A stretch of 64,000 nucleotides of DNA from JAOUEA01 sp963797635 (lineage in GTDB: Bacteria; Actinomycetota; UBA4738; HRBIN12). The stretch is from NCBI GenBank assembly GCA_963797635.1, contig CAWCPZ010000009.1, positions 186,001 through 250,000 on the forward strand, written 5' to 3'. Below are positions 43,186 through 51,860 of the stretch, piece after piece (positions within the stretch are counted from its first letter, which is position 1; each line of letters starts with the position of its first letter). The notes below the pieces were generated by a model. That model made no database searches. It saw only the letters and a program-made list of their open reading frames with translations, and had not been told where the DNA came from. A program made the translations under genes and the position numbers.

Positions 43186-44184
43186 GTGACGAAGGGGATC
43201 CTGGAACGGCTGGCCGAAGGTCCGGTGCTGGGCGACGGCGGCTACCTGCTCGAGCTGGAGAAGCGCGGCTACGTGCAGGCGGGTCCGTTCACGCCGGAGG
43301 TGGTGATCGAGCATCCGGAGGCGCTGGCGCAGCTGCACCGCGAGTTCCTGATGGCGGGCGCCGAGGTGCTGCAGACCATGACCTTCTACGCCAGCGACGA
43401 CAAGCTCGCGACCGTGGGCCTGGCCGACCGCGTCGACGACATCAACCGCACGGCGGTGCGCATCGCTCGCGAGGTCGCCACCGAGGGCGACGCGCTCGTG
43501 GCCGGCAACCTCTCCCTCACCTGGGCCTACGACCCTGCGGATGCCGCCAGCCCCGATCACGTCCGCGCGCTGCTCGATCGCCAGCTCCAGGATCAGCTCG
43601 ACGCCGGACCGCCCGACTTCTGGATCGGCGAGACGTTCTCGTTCCTGGGCGAGGCGCTGCTGTTCGTCGAACGCGCGAAGCAGACCGGCCTGCCGGTGAT
43701 GGTGACGATGTCGTTCGAGACCCTGCCGGCGAAGGCCTACGAGGGCGACACCGCCGGCGAAGCGGCGAAGAAGCTCGCCGATGCCGGCGCCGACATCGTG
43801 GGCGTGAACTGCCTCAACTCCCCCGTCCAGCAGCTGCCGATCGCCGCCGAGATGGTGAAAGCCGTCGGCGGTGCGGTGCCGGTGGCGGCCCAGCCGGTCG
43901 CCTACGCCACCACCGAGGAGCGGCCCGACTTCACGTCGTTCGACGAGTTCCCCACCGAGCTCACCGCGATGACGCTCCCCCGCGGCGACCTCGCCCGGTT
44001 CGCCGCCGACGCCCGAGAGGCGGGCGTGCGCTACATCGGCTCGTGCTGCGGATCGGTGGCCGAGCACGTGCGCGAGATGGCCAAGGTGCTGGGCAAACGC
44101 TCCTCGCACGAACGCGAGTGGCGCTCGAGCACCGGCAAGGCGATGTCGGCCTACGAGTACTACGAGGGCGAGCGCAGCAGCTAG
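43186..44184 (+). CDS. Homocysteine S-methyltransferase family protein (BHMT/MetH N-terminal type)
   Basis: A 332-aa zinc enzyme that would transfer a methyl group to homocysteine, giving methionine. The family pattern is complete: LGDGGYLLELEKRGYVQAG at the N-terminus, AGAEVLQTMTFYAS, the first zinc Cys in GVNCLNSPVQQ, and the Cys pair in IGSCCGS. Stand-alone members use betaine, S-methylmethionine or other donors; which one is not clear here. Start GTG 43186 after GGGGGCGG. The stop overlaps the end of a small convergent gene. Intact in one frame. Confidence 0.87.
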   Translation: MTKGILERLAEGPVLGDGGYLLELEKRGYVQAGPFTPEVVIEHPEALAQLHREFLMAGAEVLQTMTFYASDDKLATVGLADRVDDINRTAVRIAREVATEGDALVAGNLSLTWAYDPADAASPDHVRALLDRQLQDQLDAGPPDFWIGETFSFLGEALLFVERAKQTGLPVMVTMSFETLPAKAYEGDTAGEAAKKLADAGADIVGVNCLNSPVQQLPIAAEMVKAVGGAVPVAAQPVAYATTEERPDFTSFDEFPTELTAMTLPRGDLARFAADAREAGVRYIGSCCGSVAEHVREMAKVLGKRSSHEREWRSSTGKAMSAYEYYEGERSS

Positions 44185-44364
44185 CCCGCCGGCTCGTCGT
44201 CGGTGACGGCGCCGCCGAACTCGGTGATGCGCGCCACCTCCAGCAGGATCGTCCGCGCGGCGTGCAGCATGCCGCCCGCCGCGGTCGCGGAGCCCTGCTG
44301 CCTGCTCCATGCGTTGGAGGTCCTGGATCACGCGGTCGAGCTCGGTGCGAGGGTCTTCGGCCAT
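44181..44364 (-). CDS. Small hypothetical protein (frameshifted)
   Basis: About 61 aa. From the ATG at 44364 it reads MAEDPRTELDRVIQDLQRM and, after a one-base shift near 44295, continues as GSATAAGGMLHAARTILLEVARITEFGG and DDEPAG to a stop at 44181. The amphipathic helix EVARITEF and the absence of Cys or membrane segments suggest a small soluble helical protein. Its end overlaps the stop of the convergent methyltransferase gene. No family recognised. Confidence 0.45.
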
Positions 44365-44408
44365 GGGGTGAAGCGTGCCACAGGCATGCCCGATGCGTTC
44401 GGCCTCCC

Positions 44409-44433
44409 GTTTCCTTTGCCTCCCTGAGGGAAT
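44409..44433 (+). promoter_or_regulatory. Putative SigB/SigF-type promoter of the YihY-holin operon (leaderless)
   Basis: GTTT at 44409-44412, 15 nt, GGGAAT at 44428-44433. A transcript starting about 7 nt after the -10 box would begin around 44440, almost at GTG 44443, so the mRNA would be leaderless. No Shine-Dalgarno site precedes that GTG, in agreement. Confidence 0.55.
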
Positions 44434-44442
44434 GGCTGCACC

Positions 44443-45364
44443 GTGGACATCAACGCACCGATCAGGAAGCTGGACGGGTTCCAGCGAACCCACCCGTGGG
44501 TGGGCTTCCCGCTTGGCCGTCGTCAAGCGCTTCGGTGACAGCGGGGCCGGTTCGCTCGCGGCCGCCCTCGCCTACTACGGGTTCTTCTCGTTGTTCCCGC
44601 TGCTGATGGTCTTCACGTCGCTGGCCGGGATCATCCTTCGCGACCGGCCCGACCTCCAGGACCAGCTCCTGGACTCGGCCCTGGCCCAGTTCCCGGTGAT
44701 CGGCACCCAGATCCGGAGCAACGTGGGCCAGATCGACGGCTCGGGCCTGACGCTGGCCATCGGGATCGTCCTGGCGCTGTGGGCGGGGCTCGGCGCCGTG
44801 CGCGCGGCGCAGGTCGCGATGGACACCGTCTGGGACGTCCCCCGGAAGCATCGGCGTGGGACGCCGGCCTCGATCGCGATGGCGCTCGTCATGCTGGCGG
44901 TGCTGGGCGTCTTCGTCCTCGGTGGCGCGGTGCTCGCCGGGCTGGCGACCACCGCGAGCGGCACCGCGGGAACCATCGTGGCCCTGGCGGGCTCGGCGGT
45001 CCTCAACGTGGTGCTCTTCGCCGTGGCCTATCGCGTCCTGACGGCCGCCGACCTCACCTGGCGCCAGGTGCTGCCCGGTGCCTGCCTCGCGGGGCTCGGA
45101 TGGACGGTCCTGCTGAGCCTCGGAGGGTGGATCGTGGCCGATCGCGTGTCGTCTTCCTCCGATGTGTACGGAACCTTCGCGTTGGTGATCGGCCTGCTGG
45201 CGTGGATCTACCTCGGGGCCCAACTGACGCTGTACGGCGCCGAGGTGAACGCGGTACAACAGCACGGGCTCTGGCCGCGTTCGTTGCAAGGGGAGCTGAC
45301 CGAGGCCGACCGGCGAGCCCTTCGTCGATCGGCGAGGCAGGAAGAACGCAAGGAGGAGGAGATC
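44443..45364 (+). CDS. YihY/BrkB-family membrane protein (frameshifted; no stop before the holin gene)
   Basis: About 307 aa. GTG 44443 reads VDINAPIRKLDGFQRTHPWV; dropping one T near 44513 joins GFPLAVVKRFGDSGAGSLA. Six helices follow, with the family motifs LAAALAYYGFFSLFPLLMV, DTVWDVPRKHR and YGTFALVIGLLAWIYLGAQ. The C-terminal tail is acidic (QEERKEEEI). In the raw sequence no stop separates it from the holin-like gene, which has its own AGGAGGAGG and GTG 45365. A +1 shift near 45355 would give a TGA soon after 45370. The end is therefore set at the holin start. Confidence 0.8.
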
Positions 45365-45827
45365 GTGGACGTGACGTTCGGAGACGACGGCGATCCGAAG
45401 GCCTCGGACCCTTCGGTGGGAACGGGAGCGACGGGGACGACGACGGCGGAACGACGGTCGGTGGCGGCGGTCGCGCGAAGCGTGATCGACGGGGTCACCC
45501 AGTTGTTCCGTCACGAGGTGGAACTGGCGAAGATCGAGGCCACCGAGGCCATCGCGGCCCGCGCACAGGCGATCGGGCTGCTCGCGGCGGGCGGCGTGTT
45601 GGCGCTGTACGCGCTCGGGTACCTGGCGGCTTCGGCCGCCGCGGCGCTTGGACATCGTGCTGCCGGCGTGGGCGTCCCGGTTGATCGTGGCCGGCGTGTT
45701 CATCCTCGGCGGGGTGATCCTGTTCCTGGCCGGGCGCGCCGCGATGCGGTCGGCGGGCGGGGTCGAGCAGACGCAGGCAACGGTGAAGGAGGACGTCCAG
45801 TGGGCGAAGCAGCAGATCGCAAGGTGA
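45365..45827 (+). CDS. Phage holin-family-like (actinobacterial ACT-holin) membrane protein (frameshifted)
   Basis: About 153 aa from GTG 45365, which has AGGAGG (45354-45359) 5 nt upstream. A polar start (DVTFGDDGDPKAS) leads to the family core SVIDGVTQLFRHEVELAKIE, then helix 1 AIGLLAAGGVLALYALGYLA. A +1 shift near 45652 (an extra T in CTTGG) leads to helix 2, LIVAGVFILGGVILFLAGRA, and a tail VKEDVQWAKQQIAR. Proteins of this family are chromosomal in actinobacteria, usually beside DUF3618 genes, and are not phage lysis proteins there. It overlaps the next gene by 28 bp in another frame. Confidence 0.7.
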
Positions 45828-46069
45828 AGGAGATCGAGGAGACCCGGCGGCAGGTCGAGGCCGACCTCAGCGAACTGGAGGCGCGGATCCCCTCGCCCCT
45901 CCGGTCGGTGAAGACCCTCGTCGGCACCGCGGTCACCAGCTCGGCCGTCGCCGGCCTCACCGGGATGTGGATGAAGAAGCGACGCGCGAAGCGGCGCGCC
46001 GACGAACGCACCACCGAGGTCGTCGTGCGGGTCGTCCGTGACGACGTGGAGGTCGAAGGAACCGGCTGA
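45800..46069 (+). CDS. DUF3618-like small membrane-associated protein
   Basis: An 89-aa protein from GTG 45800, preceded by AAGGAGG at 45786-45792. The N-terminal helix VKEIEETRRQVEADLSELEA matches the start of DUF3618 proteins. A short hydrophobic segment follows (VGTAVTSSAVAGLTGMWM) and then a basic cluster (KKRRAKRRADER). It is the last gene of the YihY-holin-DUF3618 operon, whose combination is common in actinobacteria and suggests a cell-envelope stress role, although none has been proven. It converges with the GH15 gene. Confidence 0.65.
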   Translation: MGEAADRKVKEIEETRRQVEADLSELEARIPSPLRSVKTLVGTAVTSSAVAGLTGMWMKKRRAKRRADERTTEVVVRVVRDDVEVEGTG

Positions 46070-46092
46070 CCTGACCGACGGAGATCCGGCCG

Positions 46093-47880
46093 TCACCCGC
46101 GGCCGCGGAGCGGCCGGCCTTCGCGCAGGACGAACGCCGTGTTGATCAGCGCGAGGTGCGTGAACGCCTGGGGGTAGTTCCCCAGCTGCCGGTTCGCGAC
46201 GGGGTCGTACTCCTCGGAGAGCAGCCCCAGTTCGTTGCGCAGGTCCAGCAGGCGCTCGAACAGCTCGCGGGCCCGGTCGAACTCGCCGATCAGGGCGAGC
46301 GCGTCGGCGAGCCAGAACGAGCACGGCAGGAACGCTGCCTCGTCGGAGGTGATGCCGTCGATCGCCCCGTCGGCACGGGCGCGGTATCGCATCACCAGCC
46401 CGCCGGAGACCAGCTCGCGCTCGACCGCCGCCACCGTGGAGACGAACCGTGGGTCGGTGGCGGGCATGAAGCCCACCGACGCCATCAGCAGCACGCTGGC
46501 GTCCAGTTCATCGGAGCCGTACGACTGCGCGAACGCCTGATGGTGTTCGCTCCAGGACCGCTCGATCACCTGCGCGTGGATCTCGTCCCGGATCGCCCGC
46601 CATCGCTCGACCGGGCCTTCGCGTCCCCATTCCTCGGTGGCCCGGACCGCGCGATCGAAGGCGACCCACGCCATGACCTTCGAGTGGGTGAAGTGGCGGG
46701 CCGGGCCGCGCACCTCCCAGATGCCGTGGTCGGGCAGCTTCCACCCCTCCTCGAGCCACTCCAGCAGCTTGCGGGTGAGCGACCACACGTTGTCGTCGGC
46801 CGGCGCTCCCTGCCGCCTCGTCTGGTACAGCGCATCGATCACATCGCCGTAGACGTCGAGCTGCAGCTGTTCGGACGCCGCGTTCCCCACCCGGACCGGC
46901 GTCGCTCCCTCGTAGCCGGGCAACCATTCCAGGATGCGTTCGTCGAGGCGTCGCTCTCCCGAGAGGCCGTACATGATCTGCAGGTCTGCCGGATCCCCCG
47001 CCATGGCGCGCAGCAGCCATCCACGCCAGTTGACGGCCTCGTCCTTGGCTCCGGCGCGGAGCATCGCGAGCAGGGTCAACGTGGCATCGCGCAGCCAGCA
47101 GTAGCGGTAGTCCCAGTTCCGCTCGCCGCCGGGTTCCTCGGGCAACGAGGTGGTCGGCGCCGCCACGATGCCGCCCGTCGGTTGGAACGTCATCGCCTTC
47201 AACACCAGCAGGGACTCCCTGATCTCCTCGTGGTAGTCCCCGTCGTTCACGCAGGTGCCCGACCAGTCGAGCCAGAACCCCTCGGCGTCGTCGAGGGCCA
47301 CCTCGGCATCGATCGGATCGGGCGTGGGCTGATGCGACGGGAACCATGTCAGGACGAAGGGGATACGCTGCCCGGCGTCCACCGTGAACGAGGCCATCGT
47401 CTTCATGCCTTCCCCCCGCGTCGGCACCGGAGACCACAGGCACAACGCGTCCGGCCCGGCGATCGCGACGAGCGCGTCATCGATCTGCCGGACCCACGGC
47501 ACGATGTGCCCGTAATCGAAGCGGATCGTCAGTTCGAGCGTCATGGGCACCGAACCGGTGAGGCCCTCGACGATCCGCACGATGTCGGGCGTCGTGCCAC
47601 GGGGTGGCATGAAATCGATCGTGCGCACCGAGCCCGACGCGGTCTCCAGCACCGATTCCAGCACCAGCGTGTCGTGGCGGTAGCGCCGGCTGATCACCTG
47701 GAAGGGCTCGGACGGTGCCAGCAGCCAGCGGCCGTCATCGGGCCCGCCCAGCAGCGCCGAGAAACAGGCGCCGGAATCGAAGCGCGGGAAGCAGCACCAG
47801 TCGATCGAGCCGTCGCGACCCAGCAGGGCAGCCGTCTGCAGGTCGCCGATCAGGCCGTAGTCCTCGATCTGGGATGCCAT
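46093..47880 (-). CDS. Glycoside hydrolase family 15 protein (glucoamylase/trehalase type)
   Basis: A 595-aa cytoplasmic enzyme. The N-terminal super-sandwich domain begins IEDYGLIGDLQTAALLGRDG, a hallmark of bacterial GH15 trehalase-like proteins. The (alpha/alpha)6 barrel shows WDYRYCWLRDA, LPDHGIWEVRG with the general acid Glu, and LLSEEYDP with the general base Glu, so catalysis should be intact. Actinobacterial members of this length often hydrolyse trehalose, but glucoamylase or isomaltose activity is also possible. Start ATG 47880. No signal peptide. It is convergent with the YihY operon. Confidence 0.9.
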   Translation of the reverse strand: MASQIEDYGLIGDLQTAALLGRDGSIDWCCFPRFDSGACFSALLGGPDDGRWLLAPSEPFQVISRRYRHDTLVLESVLETASGSVRTIDFMPPRGTTPDIVRIVEGLTGSVPMTLELTIRFDYGHIVPWVRQIDDALVAIAGPDALCLWSPVPTRGEGMKTMASFTVDAGQRIPFVLTWFPSHQPTPDPIDAEVALDDAEGFWLDWSGTCVNDGDYHEEIRESLLVLKAMTFQPTGGIVAAPTTSLPEEPGGERNWDYRYCWLRDATLTLLAMLRAGAKDEAVNWRGWLLRAMAGDPADLQIMYGLSGERRLDERILEWLPGYEGATPVRVGNAASEQLQLDVYGDVIDALYQTRRQGAPADDNVWSLTRKLLEWLEEGWKLPDHGIWEVRGPARHFTHSKVMAWVAFDRAVRATEEWGREGPVERWRAIRDEIHAQVIERSWSEHHQAFAQSYGSDELDASVLLMASVGFMPATDPRFVSTVAAVERELVSGGLVMRYRARADGAIDGITSDEAAFLPCSFWLADALALIGEFDRARELFERLLDLRNELGLLSEEYDPVANRQLGNYPQAFTHLALINTAFVLREGRPLRGRG

Positions 47881-47917
47881 CGGCCCAGACTAGCCAGGCC
47901 CGATGGAAGCGTCGGGC

Positions 47918-48941
47918 TCAGCCCGCGTCGACCCGGGGGTGTTCGGCCGTGAGGTCGATCGTGGTGTCGCTGCGGAACTCCGCGACGTAGCGCTCGAAGT
48001 CCCACCCCGACAGGAACTTCCCGGCGCCGCGCTCCCCGTTCGTGAACAGCATGTCCTGCGAGGGTTCGTCGATGTCGAAGTCGGTGGCCTTCACGTGCTG
48101 GGTGTCGACGAACATCGTGCGCGCCAGGACCGACGGATCGTCGATGTGCATCTGGTCGTGGAAGTTCGTCATCGTCCCCACCATGGCTCGCGCCAGACCC
48201 AGCGCCCCCTTCACCTCGAAGCGCTGCAGCTCAGGGCACGGACGGCTTCGCCGAGAGCTTGATCCCGAACGTGGGCCACCGGGGCGGCTTCCCGTCCGTT
48301 CGGTCGAACACCTCGATCGGGAAGTTCGAGAGCATGCCGCCGTCGACCATGAACGAGCGGACCCGTTCGCCCTGCTCGTCGCGCCCGTAGAACCGCTGCG
48401 GCTCGTAGAAGAACGGGATCGACATCGATGCGCGCACGGCGTCGGCGACCAGTTGTTCGTCCGGGTCCAACCCGTACCTCGGGTAGTCCCAGGGCAGCCG
48501 CACCAGCCTGCCTCGGGTGACGTCGGAGGTCATGATGACGAGCTTGTAGGCCCGCTCGGTGGGCAGCGAGGAGTTCGGGTCCTCGATGCGGAGATCGCCG
48601 AACGTGCGCGCACCCAGGTCCATCAAGATCCCGTCCAGCCACTCGACCAGGTAGCGCCCCTCGTAGATCCCCTTCTCGAACAGGATCGAGATGCCCTTGC
48701 CCACCAAGCCCAGGTGGTCGACGAAGCCTTCGTCCTGGAAGTGCCCGTAGTCGACCGTGCGCATCACGCGCTGGAGGTCCTCGGGCGGCATGCCGGCGGC
48801 GATCAGCGCGCCCACGATCGCGCCGGCCGACGTTCCCGCGATCCGGTGGAACGTGTAGTCGTGGTCGACCAGGGTCGAGAAGGCACCGACCAACCCGATG
48901 CCTTTCACCCCACCGCCTTCCAGCACGAGGTCAGCGTCCAT
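47918..48941 (-). CDS. Patatin-like phospholipase (frameshifted)
   Basis: About 340 aa. ATG 48941 is preceded by AAGGAG. The Ser-Asp dyad motifs are all present: the oxyanion loop LEGGGVKGIGLVG, nucleophile elbow AGTSAGAIVGALIA, and FMVDGGMLSNFPI. The frame shifts near 48225; the C-terminal part continues as VKGALGLARAMVGTM and DFERYVAEFR to 47918. Patatins hydrolyse acyl chains of phospholipids or other lipids. No signal peptide, so it acts on the inner membrane face or in the cytoplasm. It forms a second lipid-active locus beside the PLD/PAP2 cluster. Confidence 0.83.
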
Positions 48942-49147
48942 ATGCACTCCTTCCGGGCTGGTTCGACGGCCCGGATCCGGGCCCCACCGTAGATACCCAG
49001 GCGGCCGAGGGCAGTCGGCCAAGCTCGTGATTCCCGGCTCCCCCAGCGGACCGACGCCGTCTGCCGACCACGCTCGGTTCCCGTGGCATGATGCTCAAGG
49101 ATGCGGAGGGTCCCCGCCCTCGTTCACCGCGAGACGAGGAGGCGCAG

Positions 49148-49756
49148 ATGGCGAGGTTGTTCTCGATCCGTCCCACGCTGAGCCTGAAGGGACGCCGTTC
49201 CCAGGGGCTCCGGGGGTTCACCGGCAAGCCGTTCCATCCCCCGCTCACCGACTTCCCGATCGTCTGCTACGTGCTCGCGGCGATCTTCGACCTGATCTCG
49301 TTCTTCTCGGGCGCCGACGACCCGAAGGCCCAGGACTTCTTCGCGGCGGCGACGTTCGTGATGGTGGCGGGCTTCATCGTGAGCCTCGGCGCGGCGCTGA
49401 CCGGGTTCATGGACTGGTGGAAGGGCATCCCGCGCGACCGCAAGTCGGGCCCGATCGGCACGGCCAAGCACACGCAGGTGTGGCGAACGATCAACTGGCA
49501 CGCCACGGTGATGCTGACCGTCACGGCCATCACGCTCGTGGATCTGCTGCTGCGGATCCCCGACTTCGACGAAGCGCAGACGCAGGCGTTGTGGCTCGTG
49601 CTGTCATGCGTGGCCGCGGCGTTGGTGGCGTTCGGGGCGGCCTACGGCGGCACGCTGGTGTTCGAGTACGGGTTCAACGTGGAGAACATCGACGAGGTCT
49701 GGAACGTGTCCGAGGAAGACCACGTCCGCCCGGAGCGGAAGAAGCCCTCGGCGTAG
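49148..49756 (+). CDS. DUF2231-family membrane protein
   Basis: A 202-aa membrane protein starting at ATG 49148 with GAGGAGG upstream. The DUF2231 hallmark GKPFHPPLTDFPI is at residues 26-38, followed by four helices: VCYVLAAIFDLISFFSG, FFAAATFVMVAGFIVSLGAA, HATVMLTVTAITLVDLLL and LWLVLSCVAAALVAFGAAYG. The family binds heme or acts in redox processes in some members, not proven here. A short acidic tail (EEDHVRPERKKPSA) is cytoplasmic. The metallothionein-like gene follows 26 bp downstream, so the two are likely one operon. Confidence 0.8.
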   Translation: MARLFSIRPTLSLKGRRSQGLRGFTGKPFHPPLTDFPIVCYVLAAIFDLISFFSGADDPKAQDFFAAATFVMVAGFIVSLGAALTGFMDWWKGIPRDRKSGPIGTAKHTQVWRTINWHATVMLTVTAITLVDLLLRIPDFDEAQTQALWLVLSCVAAALVAFGAAYGGTLVFEYGFNVENIDEVWNVSEEDHVRPERKKPSA

Positions 49757-49782
49757 GTTCCCGAGCAGACCTGGAGGACCCC

Positions 49783-49983
49783 ATGAACTGTGGACACGCA
49801 ACCTGCCGATGCACGATCGCGGACGGCGAGGACTTCTGCAGCGACCACTGCCGCGATCAGGCGGCCGCCGCGGGGGGCATCACCGGACACGACTCGCACA
49901 CGTGCGAGTGCGGCCACCCCGCGTGCCAAGGTGCCGAGGCTGACGCGAGAACCGAGCAGGACATCAAGGAAGCGTTCGAGTAA
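49783..49983 (+). CDS. Metallothionein-like Cys-rich small protein
   Basis: A 66-aa protein with eight Cys and several His: MNCGHATCRCTIADG, FCSDHCRDQ and TCECGHPACQ. The C-x-C and FCS..C pattern matches bacterial metallothioneins of the SmtA type, which bind zinc or copper in a cluster. GGAGG 5 nt before the ATG at 49783 is a good ribosome site. It follows the DUF2231 gene. An acidic helix (ADARTEQDIKEAFE) ends it, beyond the usual family length. Metal preference cannot be read from sequence. Confidence 0.75.
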   Translation: MNCGHATCRCTIADGEDFCSDHCRDQAAAAGGITGHDSHTCECGHPACQGAEADARTEQDIKEAFE

Positions 49984-49986
49984 GGC

Positions 49987-50016
49987 GGAGGCGCCAGCCG
50001 GGAGGCGCTAGCCGGT
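49987..50016. repeat. Imperfect 15-bp direct repeat between convergent genes
   Basis: GGAGGCGCCAGCCGG at 49987-50001 and GGAGGCGCTAGCCGG at 50002-50016 differ at one base. They fill most of the space between two convergent stops. Confidence 0.7.
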
Positions 50017-50018
50017 CG

Positions 50019-50744
50019 CTAGTCGCGGAAGTCGGGCTGCGTGCGTTCCACCATGCGGAGCAACGCGGCCCAGTGCATGCGGCCCCACTCGATCATGCCG
50101 TCGGCGAACTGATCCCGGGTGCGCTCGATCGTCTCGTCGCCGATCGGGGTGAGCGGGCCGAGGCCCGATGCCAGCACCTGCAGCTGCGCCGCCTTCTCGA
50201 GCATGTACAGGTCGTCGATCGCGGCGCCGAGCTCGCGGCCGGCCACCAGGATCCCGTGGTGGCGCAGGAACATCACCTCGGCTTCGCCCAGCACCTTCGC
50301 GAGGCGTTCACCTTCGTCGAGGTCGGCGAGACCCTCGTACCGCTCGTCGTAGACCACGCGGTCGGTGAACTGCAGGGAGGTCTGGCTGATCGGCGCCAGA
50401 TGCAGGTCCTCCTGCGTCGCGAGCGCCGTGGTCCACGGCTGGTGGGTGTGCAGCACCACGGTGGCCTGCGGGCACAGGCGGTGGATCGGGGCGTGGATGC
50501 CGATGCCGGTGGGCGGCGCCGTGCCGCTGACCGGCGTGCCGTCGACCTCGACGACCGCGAGGCTCGAAGCCGTGATCTCGGAGAAGTGCAGGCCGAACGG
50601 GTTGATCAGGAACCGGTCCTGGCGGCCGGGGATCAGCATCGAGAAGTGGTTGGCGATGCCCTCGTGGAAGTCGAACATCACGGCGATCCGGAACGCCGCG
50701 GCCAGCTCGATCCTGGCCTCGCGCTCGTCGGCAGGTGGGTTCAT
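50019..50744 (-). CDS. Class II aldolase/adducin-family protein
   Basis: A 241-aa protein of the class II aldolase fold. Two zinc-binding His pairs are seen, LHTHQPWTTAL and FLRHHGILVAG, with the opening ELAAAFRIAVMFDFHEGIANH and the loop FLINPFGLHFSEIT. These enzymes act on sugar phosphates, or as epimerases or decarboxylases (AraD, FucA, SgaE and others). The substrate cannot be assigned. Start ATG 50744 at MNPPADERE. Upstream lies a block of degenerate 50-bp repeats. Confidence 0.83.
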   Translation of the reverse strand: MNPPADEREARIELAAAFRIAVMFDFHEGIANHFSMLIPGRQDRFLINPFGLHFSEITASSLAVVEVDGTPVSGTAPPTGIGIHAPIHRLCPQATVVLHTHQPWTTALATQEDLHLAPISQTSLQFTDRVVYDERYEGLADLDEGERLAKVLGEAEVMFLRHHGILVAGRELGAAIDDLYMLEKAAQLQVLASGLGPLTPIGDETIERTRDQFADGMIEWGRMHWAALLRMVERTQPDFRD

Positions 50745-50815
50745 TCGGCGGCCTCCGTGGTCGGATGCCTCGGAGTATGCGCCACCAGGCTCGGTGCGTG
50801 CTGCTGGGGTCGCCC

Positions 50816-50930
50816 ATACCGTTTCCGATATGCGGAAGGGGTCAGCGTTCCCCTGGCGGCGGTTGATACCAGTTCCGAGATGCAGAAGGACTCAGCGTTC
50901 CGATGCCGTGGTTCATACCGATTGCGGTAT
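50816..50930. repeat. Degenerate tandem repeats (about 50 bp) with ATACCG...CGGTAT palindromes
   Basis: Two full units (50816-50865, 50866-50914) and the start of a third (50915-50930), each opening with ATACC. Shared segments are CCGA-ATGC-GAAGG and TCAGCGTTCC. The third ends in a perfect ATACCG-ATTG-CGGTAT palindrome. They fill most of the roughly 200 bp between two minus-strand genes. Confidence 0.7.
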
Positions 50931-50950
50931 CGAGCCCAGCCGCTCAGGTC

Positions 50951-51418
50951 CTAGCCCACCGCCTGCTCGAGCCGGTCGAGGAACGGCGCCTGCGCCGCGC
51001 GCATCCTCGCTCGTGCGTCCTCGAGCGTGAACCACTCGACGCGATCGACCTCGGGGAACTCCTGCATGCGGCCCGACCGAGGCGGCCACTCCAGCTCGAA
51101 CGTGTTGCTCACCGCCGTCGCCGGGTCGAGGTCGCCCTCCACGGCCCACGCCACCACCACCTTGCCGGACCGCTGCCGGATCTCACCCAGCTCGATCATC
51201 TCGGCCTCCGAGTCGATCGGCGTGCCCGATTCCTCCTCGAACTCCCGACGCGCCACCGCTTGCAGATCCTCGCCGGCCTCGACCTCGCCTTTGAGCACGG
51301 ACCAGTCGTCCTTCTTCGCGAAGAACGGCCCTCCCGGGTGGCCGAGCAGCACCTCGAGCGCACCGTCTCGCCGTCGCCACAAGAGGATCCCGGCGCTCGT
51401 CAACCCCGCCTTGGTCAT
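50951..51418 (-). CDS. Nudix hydrolase
   Basis: A 155-aa protein with a complete Nudix box: GEVEAGEDLQAVARREFEEE followed by SG, matching G-x5-E-x7-REUxEExG. It opens TSAGILLWRRRDGALEVLLG and has the strand WSVLKGEVE, as in NUDIX enzymes of the DUF4743 or bis(5'-nucleosyl)-tetraphosphatase type. Target nucleotide unknown. Its ATG at 51418 overlaps the stop of the upstream small membrane-protein gene (ATGA), so both come from one transcript. Confidence 0.85.
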   Translation of the reverse strand: MTKAGLTSAGILLWRRRDGALEVLLGHPGGPFFAKKDDWSVLKGEVEAGEDLQAVARREFEEESGTPIDSEAEMIELGEIRQRSGKVVVAWAVEGDLDPATAVSNTFELEWPPRSGRMQEFPEVDRVEWFTLEDARARMRAAQAPFLDRLEQAVG

Positions 51419-51687
51419 GGATCGGAAGGAGGAGGAGGCAACGGTGGGGGTGTCGACGGATCCGGCGGGGGTGGCGCGAACCCACTGCTCGTCGGGAAGG
51501 TCGGCTGCGTCTTTCTCGGCAAGAGGGCGTAGACGATCAACGCGATCAGTCCGAAGAAGATGCCGAACCCGATCGCCCAACCGACGCTGTAACCCTTGCG
51601 TTGGGCGAGGGCATAGCACCCCCAGATCGACAAGCCAGCGATGACCGTCGGGAGCAGCAGAAGGATCGGGTTGCCGCCGTCTTCCAC
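51415..51687 (-). CDS. Small two-helix membrane protein with proline-rich tail
   Basis: A 90-aa protein. Helix 1 is LLLLPTVIAGLSIWGCYALA, helix 2 is AIGFGIFFGLIALIVYALL, joined by a short RKGYSVGW loop; the tail is proline-rich (FAPPPPDPSTPPPLPPPP). The layout resembles other small actinobacterial membrane proteins. The stop overlaps the Nudix gene's start codon. ATG at 51687. No family name recalled. Confidence 0.6.
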   Translation of the reverse strand: MEDGGNPILLLLPTVIAGLSIWGCYALAQRKGYSVGWAIGFGIFFGLIALIVYALLPRKTQPTFPTSSGFAPPPPDPSTPPPLPPPPSDP

Positions 51688-51860
51688 GCATCACCTTCCA
51701 GGGCAGGTTCTTGCAGGATGGTCGCCGATCCGCGACCGGTCAACCGGTTCACACTTACCGTTCTCTTACCTCTGGGCTGGCTGGGGCGTAACCCCCCGGT
51801 TCCTAACCTTGGTGCATGGCCACGGGAGATCCCCGGGACCACGGACTGAGGAGGAACCCG

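Noticed and set aside
45365..45827. Holin-like gene as evidence of a prophage
   Set aside because: No other phage gene is nearby. This family is commonly chromosomal in actinobacteria beside DUF3618 genes.
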